From Jeongeupia naejangsanensis (GTDB taxonomy: Bacteria > Pseudomonadota > Gammaproteobacteria > Burkholderiales > Chitinibacteraceae), in NCBI RefSeq assembly GCF_016865585.1, contig NZ_JAESND010000011.1, positions 1 to 64,000 of the forward strand: a DNA stretch of 64,000 nt, read 5' to 3'. The notes under the pieces are model-generated. The model did not search any database. It was not told where the DNA came from and was given only the letters and a program-made list of their open reading frames with translations. Position numbers and translations under genes: made by a program. Positions 20,988-30,201 of the stretch are shown piece after piece. The first letter of the stretch is position 1, and the number at the start of each line of letters is the position of its first letter.

Positions 20988-21869
20988 ATGAAAACCCTGA
21001 AACTCACCGCAGTCGCCCTCGCCTTTGCCGGTATGTCGGGCTTTGCATTCGCCGAAGCTGATCTGGACCTCGACGCAGCGTTCAAGCTTTCGCTGATCGG
21101 CGATGTCACCGGTACCGTTGACCTGATGGCCAACACCTTCGTCAACAGCGATACCTCGGTCAGCGTCCATGCGGTCGGTGTCGGCGTACTCGGCGGCGCC
21201 CTCGTCGCCGGCACGACCGCGGCCGATGCCACGGTCAACTCGGTGCAGAAGAGCATCGACAACAACAGCCTGGTGATCGGCAGCTCGGTGTCCGGCATCA
21301 CGGCGTCGGGTATCGGCGTGCTCGGCAACATGGGCCTGAACGATGCCGCCGGCAACGGCAACCAGCAGGCCAACTCGCTGGCGATTGCCACGACCAACAG
21401 CGGCGGTACGATCGGTGGCCTGCAACTGCCGTTCCCGCTTCCGCCGCTCTTCGGCACCCCGGCGATCGGTGTTGCCAGTGCCGACGTCAACTACGAGCAA
21501 AACAGCGAGCTGAACGACACCCTGGTGTTCGGCCTGATCCCGGTCCTGCCGAATGCGACTTCCCTGATCACTGGCAGCGTCGCCGCCTTCGCCGGTAACG
21601 GTGGGGTGAACTCGGCAGCCGGTGTCGGCAACCAGCAAGGCAACTACACCGCGATCGCATCGGTCAACCACGGTGCGCTGGCAGTGGCCAACACCGGTGG
21701 CCTGCAGCTGAGCGACCACAACGATACGCTGCAAGGCGTGTTCCTCGACAACGTGTCGGCGATCACGGCTTCGGTCATCGGCGTGGCCGGCAACATCGGG
21801 GTGAACTCGGCAGCCGGCGTCGGCAACCAACAGGTCAACACCCTGTCGATTGCCTCGGCTTACCAATAA
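20988..21869 (+). CDS. Fap-type functional amyloid subunit, copy 2
   Basis: A 293-aa paralogue of the subunit at 18987, identical in length and with roughly 27 substitutions by eye, clustered in mature residues 25-42 and near 192-200. Signal peptide 1-22. The same three GNxGxNxAAGxGNQQxN repeats are at about 113-134, 203-224 and 268-289; repeat 3 reads GNIGVNSAAGVGNQQ. Linker 1 contains a conserved LQLPFPLPPLFG stretch. No cysteine. Ribosome-binding site GAGGAG is identical to copy 1. The two subunits could co-assemble as nucleator and bulk fibre, as proposed for FapB and FapC, but which is which is unknown. Confidence 0.88.
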   Translation: MKTLKLTAVALAFAGMSGFAFAEADLDLDAAFKLSLIGDVTGTVDLMANTFVNSDTSVSVHAVGVGVLGGALVAGTTAADATVNSVQKSIDNNSLVIGSSVSGITASGIGVLGNMGLNDAAGNGNQQANSLAIATTNSGGTIGGLQLPFPLPPLFGTPAIGVASADVNYEQNSELNDTLVFGLIPVLPNATSLITGSVAAFAGNGGVNSAAGVGNQQGNYTAIASVNHGALAVANTGGLQLSDHNDTLQGVFLDNVSAITASVIGVAGNIGVNSAAGVGNQQVNTLSIASAYQ

Positions 21870-21888
21870 GCGCGCAGGGAGGACTGAG

Positions 21889-21917
21889 TGCGGGGGCGGC
21901 AACGCCTCCGCATTCTT
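21889..21917 (+). terminator. Hairpin after subunit copy 2 (attenuator candidate)
   Basis: 10-bp stem TGCGGGGGCG / CGCCTCCGCA with a GCAA tetraloop and TTCTT tail, at the same distance after the stop as the copy-1 terminator (20 versus 22 bases). Because downstream FapD/FapE-like genes have no other visible promoter, it probably works as a partial terminator that keeps their level below that of the subunit. Confidence 0.7.
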
Positions 21918-21923
21918 ATCACC

Positions 21924-22604
21924 ATGAAAACACCGCTGATCTCGATCCTGCTTTTCGCCAGTCTGAGCGCCGGCGCTGCGGACATGCCGGTGCCGGGTTT
22001 CACCGGCGACATCCGGCCCCAGCTTCGCGCCAAGAGCCTGCGCGAAATCCGCTTTACCAACGTCGTCGAACAGAAAACCGATTTCAGTTGCGGTGCGGCC
22101 ACGCTGGCCACGCTGCTGCGTTACGCCTACGGGCTGGATGCGCCGGAGGAGGTCGTGCTCAAGGGCATGATCAGCGAAACCAACGAAGAAACGGTACGCA
22201 AGCTCGGTTTCTCGATGCTCGACATGAAGCGCTATGTCGAAGCGATCGGATTCCGCAGCAAGGGTTACAAGCTGCAGCCCGAAGCGCTGCAGGCGTTGAA
22301 GATCCCGGCGATCACGCTGCTGGACACCAACGGTTACAAGCATTTCGTCGTGATCCGCAAGGCAACGGCGGACAAGGTCTATCTGGCTGACCCTTCAGTG
22401 GGAAACCGTGAGGTCAGCATGGAAGAGTTCGTGCCGCAATGGAGCGGTGTACTGCTGGCGGTGGTCGGACATGGTTACAGGGTGGACAACCCGCTGGTCC
22501 GGATCACGCCGCGGTTGTCGGCACGGGCCGGCGTCAACGCCGCGCAGCCGGTCCCGACGGCCGATCTGATCGAGTACGGTTTCATGCACAGTGACTTCTT
22601 CTGA
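21924..22604 (+). CDS. C39-like cysteine protease, FapD type, locus 1
   Basis: Exported, 226 aa, signal peptide ending AGAA (about 19). A peptidase-C39-like domain shows Gln50 and Cys56 (QKTDFSCGAAT), His140 (GYKHFVVI) and Asp156 (LADPSVGN), a complete papain-type triad. In Pseudomonas, FapD is a periplasmic C39-like protease needed for Fap fibre export. The ATG at 21924 gives a clean signal peptide but a poor ribosome-binding site. A GTG at 21888 has GGGAGGA at good spacing and would add 12 residues; that start would lie inside the hairpin and cannot be excluded. Followed 25 bases later by the FapE-like gene. Confidence 0.85.
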   Translation: MKTPLISILLFASLSAGAADMPVPGFTGDIRPQLRAKSLREIRFTNVVEQKTDFSCGAATLATLLRYAYGLDAPEEVVLKGMISETNEETVRKLGFSMLDMKRYVEAIGFRSKGYKLQPEALQALKIPAITLLDTNGYKHFVVIRKATADKVYLADPSVGNREVSMEEFVPQWSGVLLAVVGHGYRVDNPLVRITPRLSARAGVNAAQPVPTADLIEYGFMHSDFF

Positions 22605-22628
22605 TTGCGATCGGAAAGCGAGGGCATT

Positions 22629-23321
22629 ATGGACAAGCGTTACTGGTTGGGCATCGTCGCCGCGTCGGCCATGGCCCCTCTGTTTGCAGCGCCACCGGCA
22701 GCCAGCCCGCTGGGGTTTTCGGCGCTGGATGACCAGGCTCTGGCCGAGCTGCGGGGGCGTTACATCAGCGCTGGCGAAGTCCTGCACTTCGGGGTGCAGC
22801 TCGCATCGGTCTGGACCCGGCCGGATGGCTCGCGCATTGGCGGTGCCGTGGCGCTGGATGTCGGTCCGGACCGGTCGCTCACGGTGAGCCGCTATCAGCT
22901 GAACGATGCGTCAAAGGGTGCCGTCAGTGGCGTTGCCAGCGTGGCGCAGCCGGTCGACGTCAAGGGTGTTGCGCAGGTCAATCAGGTTGCGGGCTCGGGC
23001 AACATCGCCAACAACCTTGCGCAGATCCATCTGACCGAAGGCGAGATCAAGGCGGCGCCCTCGGCGTCCGAAGGCTGGCAGATCGTGCCGACGCTGGTGC
23101 CGGAGATCGGCGATGCGCTCACGCTCTCGGTCAGTGGTGGCTTGGCCGGCGTCGCATCGCAATCGATTGGCGGTGGCAAGCTGTCGCAGGTATCGATGAT
23201 CAAGGGAAACGGGATGACCGTGAACAATGCGATGCAGATCGTCATCGGGCTGAAGCCCGGGGCCATCGGCCGGGGCGCCGGCGACAACTGGATTCCGTCG
23301 TTGACCCAAGGGTTACGCTGA
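22629..23321 (+). CDS. Exported FapE-like protein, locus 1
   Basis: A 230-aa protein with signal peptide ending LFA (about 20). An N-terminal motif LDDQALAELRGRYI...VLHFGVQL...DG (about 33-75) recurs in the locus-2 counterpart. One Fap-like repeat, GVAQVNQVAGSGNIANN, lies near residue 118, and a weaker one (GNGMTVNNAMQI) near the C-terminus. Placement directly after the FapD-like gene matches fapE in Pseudomonas, a minor fibre-associated component. AGCGAGGG precedes the ATG. Assignment is by position and motif. Confidence 0.72.
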   Translation: MDKRYWLGIVAASAMAPLFAAPPAASPLGFSALDDQALAELRGRYISAGEVLHFGVQLASVWTRPDGSRIGGAVALDVGPDRSLTVSRYQLNDASKGAVSGVASVAQPVDVKGVAQVNQVAGSGNIANNLAQIHLTEGEIKAAPSASEGWQIVPTLVPEIGDALTLSVSGGLAGVASQSIGGGKLSQVSMIKGNGMTVNNAMQIVIGLKPGAIGRGAGDNWIPSLTQGLR

Positions 23322-23326
23322 AGCGC

Positions 23327-23351
23327 GAGGGGGCTAAGGTCCGGCCCCCTC
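23327..23351. terminator. Hairpin between convergent FapE-like gene and activator gene
   Basis: 8-bp stem GAGGGGGC / GCCCCCTC with a 9-base loop, overlapping the stop of the minus-strand activator. No T-run, so termination strength is doubtful. Confidence 0.45.
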
Positions 23352-24734
23352 CCCGGTTTCGCCGCCTTCATGGGGCACATCAAGCGCGTCTCCCGCTTCG
23401 GCCGGCAGGGGGACGCCCAAGTGCCGCTGCATCAGCCGGTAAAACGTTGCCCGCGACACCCCCAGCTCCTGCGCTGCCTTGACGTTGCTGCCATTGTGAA
23501 GCGCCAGCGCCATACGCACGGCATCACGCTCAGCCTCCTTGCGTACCTTTTCCAGTGTCCTGCCCTCGAAGGGGGCGCTCGGGTTCAGCCCCATGTCCTG
23601 GGGCTTGATGTTCCTGGTGCTGGCCATCACCAGCCCCTGACAGATCCGGTTAGTCAATTCGCGTACGTTCCCCGGCCATGAATAGCTGACCATGGCGCGG
23701 CCTGCTTCGGTCGAGAGCCGCTTTCGCGGCACACCGAGCCGGCCTGCATGGAAGTCGAGCAGGTAGTGGGCAATCGGCAGGATGTCGCTATGCCGTTCGC
23801 GCAGCGGCGGCAAATGCAGGCGGCAGACGTTGAGACGGTAGAACAAGTCCTCGCGAAAACGCCCCAGCGCGATCGCTTTCGGCAAGTCGACATGTGTTGC
23901 CGAAATGACTCTGGCGTTGACCGCGATCGGCGTATTGCCGCCGACGCGATCGATGATGCCTTCCTGCAGGAAGCGCAGCAGATTGACCTGGGTGTCGAAG
24001 GTCATGTCGCCGATTTCATCGAGGAAAAGCGTACCCTTGTTGGCGGCCTCGATCCGGCCGATGCGTTTTTCCGAGGCACCGGTGAAGGCGCCACGTTCGT
24101 GCCCGAAAAGCTCGGACTGCACCAGATTCGCGGGCAGGCTGCCACAGTTGACTGCGATGAACGACGCATCGGCACGTGGCGATTGCTGGTGCAGTGCCCG
24201 GGCGATCAGTTCCTTGCCGGTGCCGGATTCGCCGCTGATCAGGACGTTGACGTCGGTTGGCGCGATCTTGCGGATATCCCGGCGGATGCGCTGGATGCTC
24301 GGGTGCTCACCGATGATTTCGCTCTGGACTTCGTCCTCGCTGGCCTGCTGACTGCGGTGCAGCGTCACCATGCCGTGGGCGCGGCCGAGCGTGACGATCA
24401 GTACGCCGGGATTCACCGGCAGGCTGTGATAGTCATAGCAGAACTCGTCGATGAATCGTGCCACGGCAGGGCTGCCGACCAGTCGTTGTTCGACCAGCAG
24501 AATCCACGCCAGGTCATGCTTGGCAAAATGCGGGGCAAGCTTGGTGAGCCTGGGCAGCAACTGTTCGTCGACATAAATCAGCCCGGCTGTCGCGTTCCCG
24601 ACATGGCGTACCCCGGCCAGTCGCTGGACGTCCGGAATGTGCATCACCTGCCAGCCCGATGCGCTCAGCACCGAATGCCAGGGTTCCTTGACGCTTCCGC
24701 CGACCTGGAACAGGAATTTGTCTGCGATGCTCAC
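23334..24734 (-). CDS. Sigma-54 enhancer-binding regulator of locus 1 (VpsR-like)
   Basis: A 466-aa transcription activator. The N-terminal ~135 residues are a receiver-like domain without an obvious phosphoacceptor setting and end in the CYDYHSLPVNP...GRAHGM stretch seen in VpsR-type regulators. The AAA+ domain shows Walker A GESGTGKE (168-175), the sigma-54 contact motif GAFTGA (215-220) and Walker B LFLDE (236-240). A Fis-type helix-turn-helix (NVKAAQELGVSRATFYRLM) is C-terminal. The adjoining promoters are sigma-54 type, so it is the likely activator of locus 1. VpsR responds to cyclic-di-GMP; whether this one does is unknown. Confidence 0.9.
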   Translation of the reverse strand: MSIADKFLFQVGGSVKEPWHSVLSASGWQVMHIPDVQRLAGVRHVGNATAGLIYVDEQLLPRLTKLAPHFAKHDLAWILLVEQRLVGSPAVARFIDEFCYDYHSLPVNPGVLIVTLGRAHGMVTLHRSQQASEDEVQSEIIGEHPSIQRIRRDIRKIAPTDVNVLISGESGTGKELIARALHQQSPRADASFIAVNCGSLPANLVQSELFGHERGAFTGASEKRIGRIEAANKGTLFLDEIGDMTFDTQVNLLRFLQEGIIDRVGGNTPIAVNARVISATHVDLPKAIALGRFREDLFYRLNVCRLHLPPLRERHSDILPIAHYLLDFHAGRLGVPRKRLSTEAGRAMVSYSWPGNVRELTNRICQGLVMASTRNIKPQDMGLNPSAPFEGRTLEKVRKEAERDAVRMALALHNGSNVKAAQELGVSRATFYRLMQRHLGVPLPAEAGDALDVPHEGGETGEGAGP

Positions 24735-24777
24735 GCTGTCTCTCCTTGGTGCGGCGTACCGCGGGCCGGGCTGGCGG

Positions 24778-26118
24778 CTAGAAGTTGTACGGCATCTTCA
24801 CCGAGACGGCGTAGTTGGCCGCTTCCGGCGTCAGGCCGATGGCCAGGTTGGGAATGACGGACAGATTCTTGTTGATGGCGTAGGTCATGCCGACGTTGAA
24901 GTTGGCCACGTTGGCGTCGCTGCCGGTGACATCGTTCCACGGACCACCTTCGGAACGGACGCGACTCTTGTTGACCAGCTGCTGCGAGTAGGACAAACCG
25001 AGGCTGAGTTTTTCGTTGAGCGCAAACGCCGTGCCGGCACCGAACTGGATGCTGCTGCCCTGCTGCACTTCGCCAGGTTGCGTGGTATCGATGTTCGAGC
25101 TGATGTCGTCGTAGCTGTTCTTGAAGTAGTAGGTGTAACCGATGTTGGCGAAGATCACCGCCGGATCGACCGTCTTCACTACCGCGAGGCCCGCGGTAAG
25201 CCCCCAGGCGCCGTTGCCGGTCGGCAGTTCGGTCGGAATCATCAGGTTGCCGTTGCTGTTGGCGACTTCCTGGAGCTTGATGCCGTAGGGTGCCTTGCCC
25301 GTCGGCGTGCGCAGGTTCAGGCTGGCCGTCGTGTCCGGGATCTCCAGCGTTTCCTGGAAGACCTTGTAGGCGACCCCGACGCTGACGTCGCCGAGGCGGG
25401 GTGACCGCGATGTCGAGCCTTCCGACACCGACGTCCCCGCGCCACCGGCTCCGCCCGAAAAATAGTCGGCATTGCGCGCGACGATCGGCGCATTGATTTC
25501 GAATTGCCAGCGCGGCGTGGGCGAGTAGCGGCCGGTCAGATCCAGCGTATAGGTGTCCTGCTTGGTCCGGTCGAGGTTGATGTTGCCGAGGAAGATCGAA
25601 TCCAGCGCCAGAAAGCCGCTGAGTTTCAGCTCGCGGGTATCGAAGTGGCTGTAGGTCAGCCCGGCTTCGAACGAGTAACGGCTGCTCGAGTTGAAGCCGC
25701 TGGCGGTCTGGTAAATGTCCTCGACGCTTTTCGGGGCGTCGCCGGACGTTTTGCTCTCCGGTGCTGGCGGGAGTGGTGGCAGCACCGGTCGCGGCGGGGG
25801 CACGGCGCCTGCTGCCGTATTCTGGCCCGTACTGGCAACGGCGGCCGGCGCGGTCGGATTGCGTGCGACCTGTGCGGCTGCCGGGGCCGCTGCTGCGGTC
25901 GCGAGGCCGAGCTTGCTGTTCAGCTCGCCGACCATCTTCTGCAATGACTGGATCTGGCTGTCCAGCGCGGCGAGCTTGGCGGCCTGTTGCTGGTTGGCTT
26001 GCTTGAGCTGTTCGATCTGGGTCTTGGGCTTCGGTTTGGCGGGCGGGGGAGCGGCGAAGGCGAGCTGGCACGAGAAAGCCATGGCCGTGAGCGGCACGGC
26101 GCAGATGCGTTGGTCCAT
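24778..26118 (-). CDS. FapF-like outer-membrane protein with N-terminal coiled coil, locus 1
   Basis: A 446-aa exported protein. Signal peptide MDQRICAVPLTAMAFS...AFA is followed by a Lys/Pro stretch, a heptad coiled coil (QIEQLKQANQQQAAKLAALDSQIQSLQKM, split here by description at about residues 32-66), a Pro/Ala-rich linker with PPPRPVLPPLPP, and a beta-strand-rich barrel (about 145-446) ending in the aromatic outer-membrane signature YNF. This is the layout of FapF, the trimeric pore that secretes Fap subunits. The ATG at 26118 has AGGAA upstream; a start at 26154 would precede the signal peptide with 12 odd residues. Transcribed toward the activator gene, from a sigma-54-like promoter. 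Confidence 0.85.
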   Translation of the reverse strand: MDQRICAVPLTAMAFSCQLAFAAPPPAKPKPKTQIEQLKQANQQQAAKLAALDSQIQSLQKMVGELNSKLGLATAAAAPAAAQVARNPTAPAAVASTGQNTAAGAVPPPRPVLPPLPPAPESKTSGDAPKSVEDIYQTASGFNSSSRYSFEAGLTYSHFDTRELKLSGFLALDSIFLGNINLDRTKQDTYTLDLTGRYSPTPRWQFEINAPIVARNADYFSGGAGGAGTSVSEGSTSRSPRLGDVSVGVAYKVFQETLEIPDTTASLNLRTPTGKAPYGIKLQEVANSNGNLMIPTELPTGNGAWGLTAGLAVVKTVDPAVIFANIGYTYYFKNSYDDISSNIDTTQPGEVQQGSSIQFGAGTAFALNEKLSLGLSYSQQLVNKSRVRSEGGPWNDVTGSDANVANFNVGMTYAINKNLSVIPNLAIGLTPEAANYAVSVKMPYNF

Positions 26119-26190
26119 ATGCGTTCCTGAGCGAGGGTCGACAACGGGACACATTGCATCCGGCGGAAATTGACGATGTGCTTTGTCATT

Positions 26191-26206
26191 GCCAATGGCC
26201 GTGCCA
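26191..26206 (-). promoter_or_regulatory. Sigma-54-like promoter of the FapF-like gene
   Basis: Minus strand TGGCACG-GCCA-TTGGC; the -24 box is perfect, the -12 box reads TTGGC instead of TTGCA. It lies 73 bases upstream of the ATG at 26118. No GTYTCA-N4-TGARAC repeat or IHF site is seen near it, so an activator might work from the distant copies or the match may be partial chance. Confidence 0.55.
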
Positions 26207-26298
26207 TGCTTTTGTTTGCATGAAAACTTCTTGTCCCTTTCGTATCTCTATAGCAGTACTTTCCCCATAGAAAAATAAAAGCCGCTTTCGCTGGACGT

Positions 26299-26329
26299 AA
26301 AAAAAGCCGCCGGGTGTTCTCGGGCGGCT
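26299..26329 (-). terminator. Terminator of the amino-acid permease gene
   Basis: AGCCGCC / GGCGGCT stem with an 11-base loop and a run of seven T on the minus strand. Confidence 0.88.
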
Positions 26330-26348
26330 TCGGCGTTGCATGAGGTGA

Positions 26349-27746
26349 TCAGCGCGGGTGCAACAGCGAGCGCCGACGGGCGTAGGCGAAGTAGACGATG
26401 AAGCCGATGCTCAGCCAGATGCCGAACGCCATCCAGGTGATGGACTGCAGATTGAGCATCAGGAACACGCAGAAACCGACGGCCAGCAGTGGCACGAAGG
26501 GAACGCCGGGGCAGCGGAAGGCACGGTGCAGATCCGGCTTGGTCTTGCGCAGCACCAGCACGGCGATCGAAATCAGCGTGAACGCGGCCAGCGTGCCGAT
26601 GTTGATCAGCTCGGCCAGAACGTTCAGCGGCACCAGTGCGGCAAACAGCGAGAAGACGATGCCGATGAGCCAGGTGGTGACGAACGGCGTCGAGAAGCGC
26701 GGGTGGACCTTCGACAGCACCGGCGGCAGCAGGCCGTCGCGGCTCATCGCGAAGATCACCCGGCTCTGGCCGTAAGCCATCACCAGAATCACCGTGGTCA
26801 TGCCGAGGATGGCGCCGAGGTCGATGAAGCCGGCGACCCAGTTCTGCCCGGCGTACTGCAGCGCCAGCGAGACCGGATGGTCGACGCCGGCGAACTTCGG
26901 ATACGGCACGATGCCGGTCATGATCGCCGAGACGATGACGTAGAGAATGGTGCAGACCGCCAGCGAGCCGATGATGCCGATCGGCAGGTCGCGCTTCGGG
27001 TTCTTCACTTCCTCGGCCGCCGAGGTGACCGCGTCGAAACCGATGAAGGCGAAGAACACCAGCGCCGCGGCGCTGAAGACGCCGGAGAAGCCGAACGGCA
27101 TGAACGGCGCCCAGTTCGACGGTTTGACATAGCCGATGCCGACGACGATGAACAGCAGCACGATGCCGACCTTGATCGCTACCATCAGGTTGTTCAGCTT
27201 GGCAAAGCCCTGCACGCCGATCGACAGCAAGGCGGTGATCGCCAGCATGATGACGAAGGCCGGCAGGTTGAACAGCGTGGTTTCGCCGGGAACGGCGCCC
27301 GGAGCGGCGGTCAGCAGCGTCGGCAGATGAATGCCGAAGCCGCCGATCAGCGACTGGAAGTAACCGGACCAGCCGACCGAGACCGCCGACGCGGCCAGGC
27401 CGTATTCGAGCATCAGGTCCCAGCCGATCATCCAGGCGACGATTTCGCCGAGCGTGGCGTAGGAATAGGTGTAGACCGAGCCGGAAACCGGGATCGCCGA
27501 GGCGAATTCGGCATAGCACAGCGCGGCAAAGCCGCAGGCCATGGCCGCGACGACGAAGGACAGTGTCAGTGCCGGGCCGGCGGTCAGTGCGCCGGTACCG
27601 GTCAGCACGAAAATGCCGGTGCCGATGATGGCGCCGATGCCCATGAGGACAAGGTCGACGGGGCCGAGCACGCGCTTGAGGCCGCCGGCGTTGCCGGCGG
27701 TGGATGCGATCAGCGCATCGATGTTTTTGGTGCGGAAAAGACTCAT
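26349..27746 (-). CDS. APC-family amino-acid permease
   Basis: A 465-aa inner-membrane transporter with about 12 helices. The first helix contains the unwound GIGAIIGTGIFVLTG motif that binds the amino-acid backbone, and FFAFIGFDAVTSAAEEVKNPKRDLP is the cationic-amino-acid/YfnA-like subgroup hallmark. Substrate cannot be read from sequence. Monocistronic, with its own terminator. Confidence 0.9.
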   Translation of the reverse strand: MSLFRTKNIDALIASTAGNAGGLKRVLGPVDLVLMGIGAIIGTGIFVLTGTGALTAGPALTLSFVVAAMACGFAALCYAEFASAIPVSGSVYTYSYATLGEIVAWMIGWDLMLEYGLAASAVSVGWSGYFQSLIGGFGIHLPTLLTAAPGAVPGETTLFNLPAFVIMLAITALLSIGVQGFAKLNNLMVAIKVGIVLLFIVVGIGYVKPSNWAPFMPFGFSGVFSAAALVFFAFIGFDAVTSAAEEVKNPKRDLPIGIIGSLAVCTILYVIVSAIMTGIVPYPKFAGVDHPVSLALQYAGQNWVAGFIDLGAILGMTTVILVMAYGQSRVIFAMSRDGLLPPVLSKVHPRFSTPFVTTWLIGIVFSLFAALVPLNVLAELINIGTLAAFTLISIAVLVLRKTKPDLHRAFRCPGVPFVPLLAVGFCVFLMLNLQSITWMAFGIWLSIGFIVYFAYARRRSLLHPR

Positions 27747-27963
27747 GACGGGGCAACTTCTGCAAGGGCGACGGCCGCGGGCCGTGGCCCGGTGGACGGG
27801 ATCACTTGGCAGAAACCCGATAGGGTCAGCTGGACCGCTGGGCGATGCTCCGCCGGGTAGGTGGGCGCAGCGGGGCGGTCCGGGGAGGGATCGGCGGACT
27901 CTAGGCCCGTCCCGACAGTCCCGACATTGGTGATTTCCCGAGGGTGTTACGCCCGTTTCATGG

Positions 27964-28530
27964 TCAAACTGTTATGGTCGGCTTGTCGTCAGTTTGGCGA
28001 AGTCTTTGCCATGCCGTGCGCTCGATCCGGTAATGGACGACGGCTTCATGATGCCGACCGCGAACGACAGCTTGCGATTCGCCGGCATCTTGCATGCCCA
28101 GCTTTTGCATGACCCGGCCGGACGCGGGATTGCGCGCCAGATGGCGACCGACGAGCAGGTTGACCGGCAGACTGGCAAAGGTGAAATCGCACAGGGCCGC
28201 TGCGGCCTCGGTCGCATAGCCCCGGCCCCAGAACGGCAGGCCCAGCCAGTAGCCGAGCTCGGGGACGCTGTCGAGGCTCTGTAAGCCGATGGCGCCGAGC
28301 AGTAGCCCGTCGTCGCGGCGGCGGATGGCCAGCGACAACGATAATCCCGCAGCCCAGAACGCCGGATGCTGGGCGATCCATGCCGCGGCAACGCCATCCG
28401 GATAGGGATGCGGGATCGAAGCGGTGGTATCGGCGACCTCGAACACGCCGGCGAGCGCCTGTACCCGGGATGCATCCTCCGGATTGAACACGCCGAGCGA
28501 CAGGCGCGGGGTGTCTAGCTGCGGATACAT
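27964..28530 (-). CDS. GNAT N-acetyltransferase, RimJ/RimL-like
   Basis: A 188-aa cytosolic acetyltransferase: N-terminal TPRLSLGVFNPED, acetyl-CoA loop around PFWGRGYATEAAAALCDF, and the NPASGRVMQKLGM segment typical of the RimJ-like subfamily. GGAGG precedes the ATG. Substrate unknown. Confidence 0.85.
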   Translation of the reverse strand: MYPQLDTPRLSLGVFNPEDASRVQALAGVFEVADTTASIPHPYPDGVAAAWIAQHPAFWAAGLSLSLAIRRRDDGLLLGAIGLQSLDSVPELGYWLGLPFWGRGYATEAAAALCDFTFASLPVNLLVGRHLARNPASGRVMQKLGMQDAGESQAVVRGRHHEAVVHYRIERTAWQRLRQTDDKPTITV

Positions 28531-28545
28531 GCGGGGCCTCCGGAC

Positions 28546-28577
28546 AAAAAAAAACGGCCAGCGAAGGCTGGCCGTTT
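28546..28577 (-). terminator. Terminator of ilvC
   Basis: Stem AAACGGCCAGC / GCTGGCCGTTT with a 4-base loop and nine T on the minus strand, just past ilvC. Confidence 0.92.
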
Positions 28578-28599
28578 CGGATGATGCGTCGAATCCGGA

Positions 28600-29697
<1,098 letters not shown>

Positions 29698-30189
29698 TCA
29701 GACGCGCAGGATGCGCTCGCCGCGGCCGATGCCCGAGGCACCGGTACGGACGGTTTCAAGGATCACTGCCGGGTCGATCGCTTTGATGAAGGCGTCGAGC
29801 TTGTCGCCGGCACCGGTCAGTTCGATCGTGTAGCTCTTTTCGGTCACGTCGATGATGCGGCCGCGGAAGATTTCCGCCATCCGCTTCATCTCGTCGCGGT
29901 CCTTGCCGGTGGCGCGCACCTTGATCAGCATCAGTTCGCGCTCGATGTGCTCGGCCTCGTTCAGGTCGATCACCTTGACCACTTCGATCAGCTTGTTGAG
30001 CTGCTTGGTGATCTGCTCGATCACGTCGTCCGAACCGTGGGTGACGATCGTCATGCGTGAGAGCGTCGCATCTTCGGTGGTTTGCACCGTCAGCGAGTCG
30101 ATGTTGTAGCCGCGTGCCGAAAACAGCCCGGTGACGCGCGACAGCGCGCCGGCTTCGTTCTCGATCAGGACGGAAAGAATGTGTCGCAT
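29698..30189 (-). CDS. ilvN: Acetolactate synthase small (regulatory) subunit
   Basis: A 163-aa ACT-domain regulatory subunit that confers valine feedback on the large subunit. N-terminal ENEAGALSRVTGLFSARGYNIDSL is the ACT signature. AGGAGG lies before the ATG. Sits 12 bases after ilvB; the symbol ilvH is used for the paralogue in some genomes. Confidence 0.94.
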   Translation of the reverse strand: MRHILSVLIENEAGALSRVTGLFSARGYNIDSLTVQTTEDATLSRMTIVTHGSDDVIEQITKQLNKLIEVVKVIDLNEAEHIERELMLIKVRATGKDRDEMKRMAEIFRGRIIDVTEKSYTIELTGAGDKLDAFIKAIDPAVILETVRTGASGIGRGERILRV

Positions 30190-30201
30190 GTTCGTTCCTC
30201 C

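Noticed and set aside
18987-21869. Direct repeats reminiscent of a CRISPR or satellite array
   Set aside because: The repetition is due to two paralogous coding genes with three protein repeats each; no uniform short repeats with unique spacers exist.
26358-27860. Long open frame (500 codons) opposite the amino-acid permease
   Set aside because: Rich in Gln, Arg, Asp and His with no domain; it mirrors a membrane-protein gene that has clear helices and motifs.
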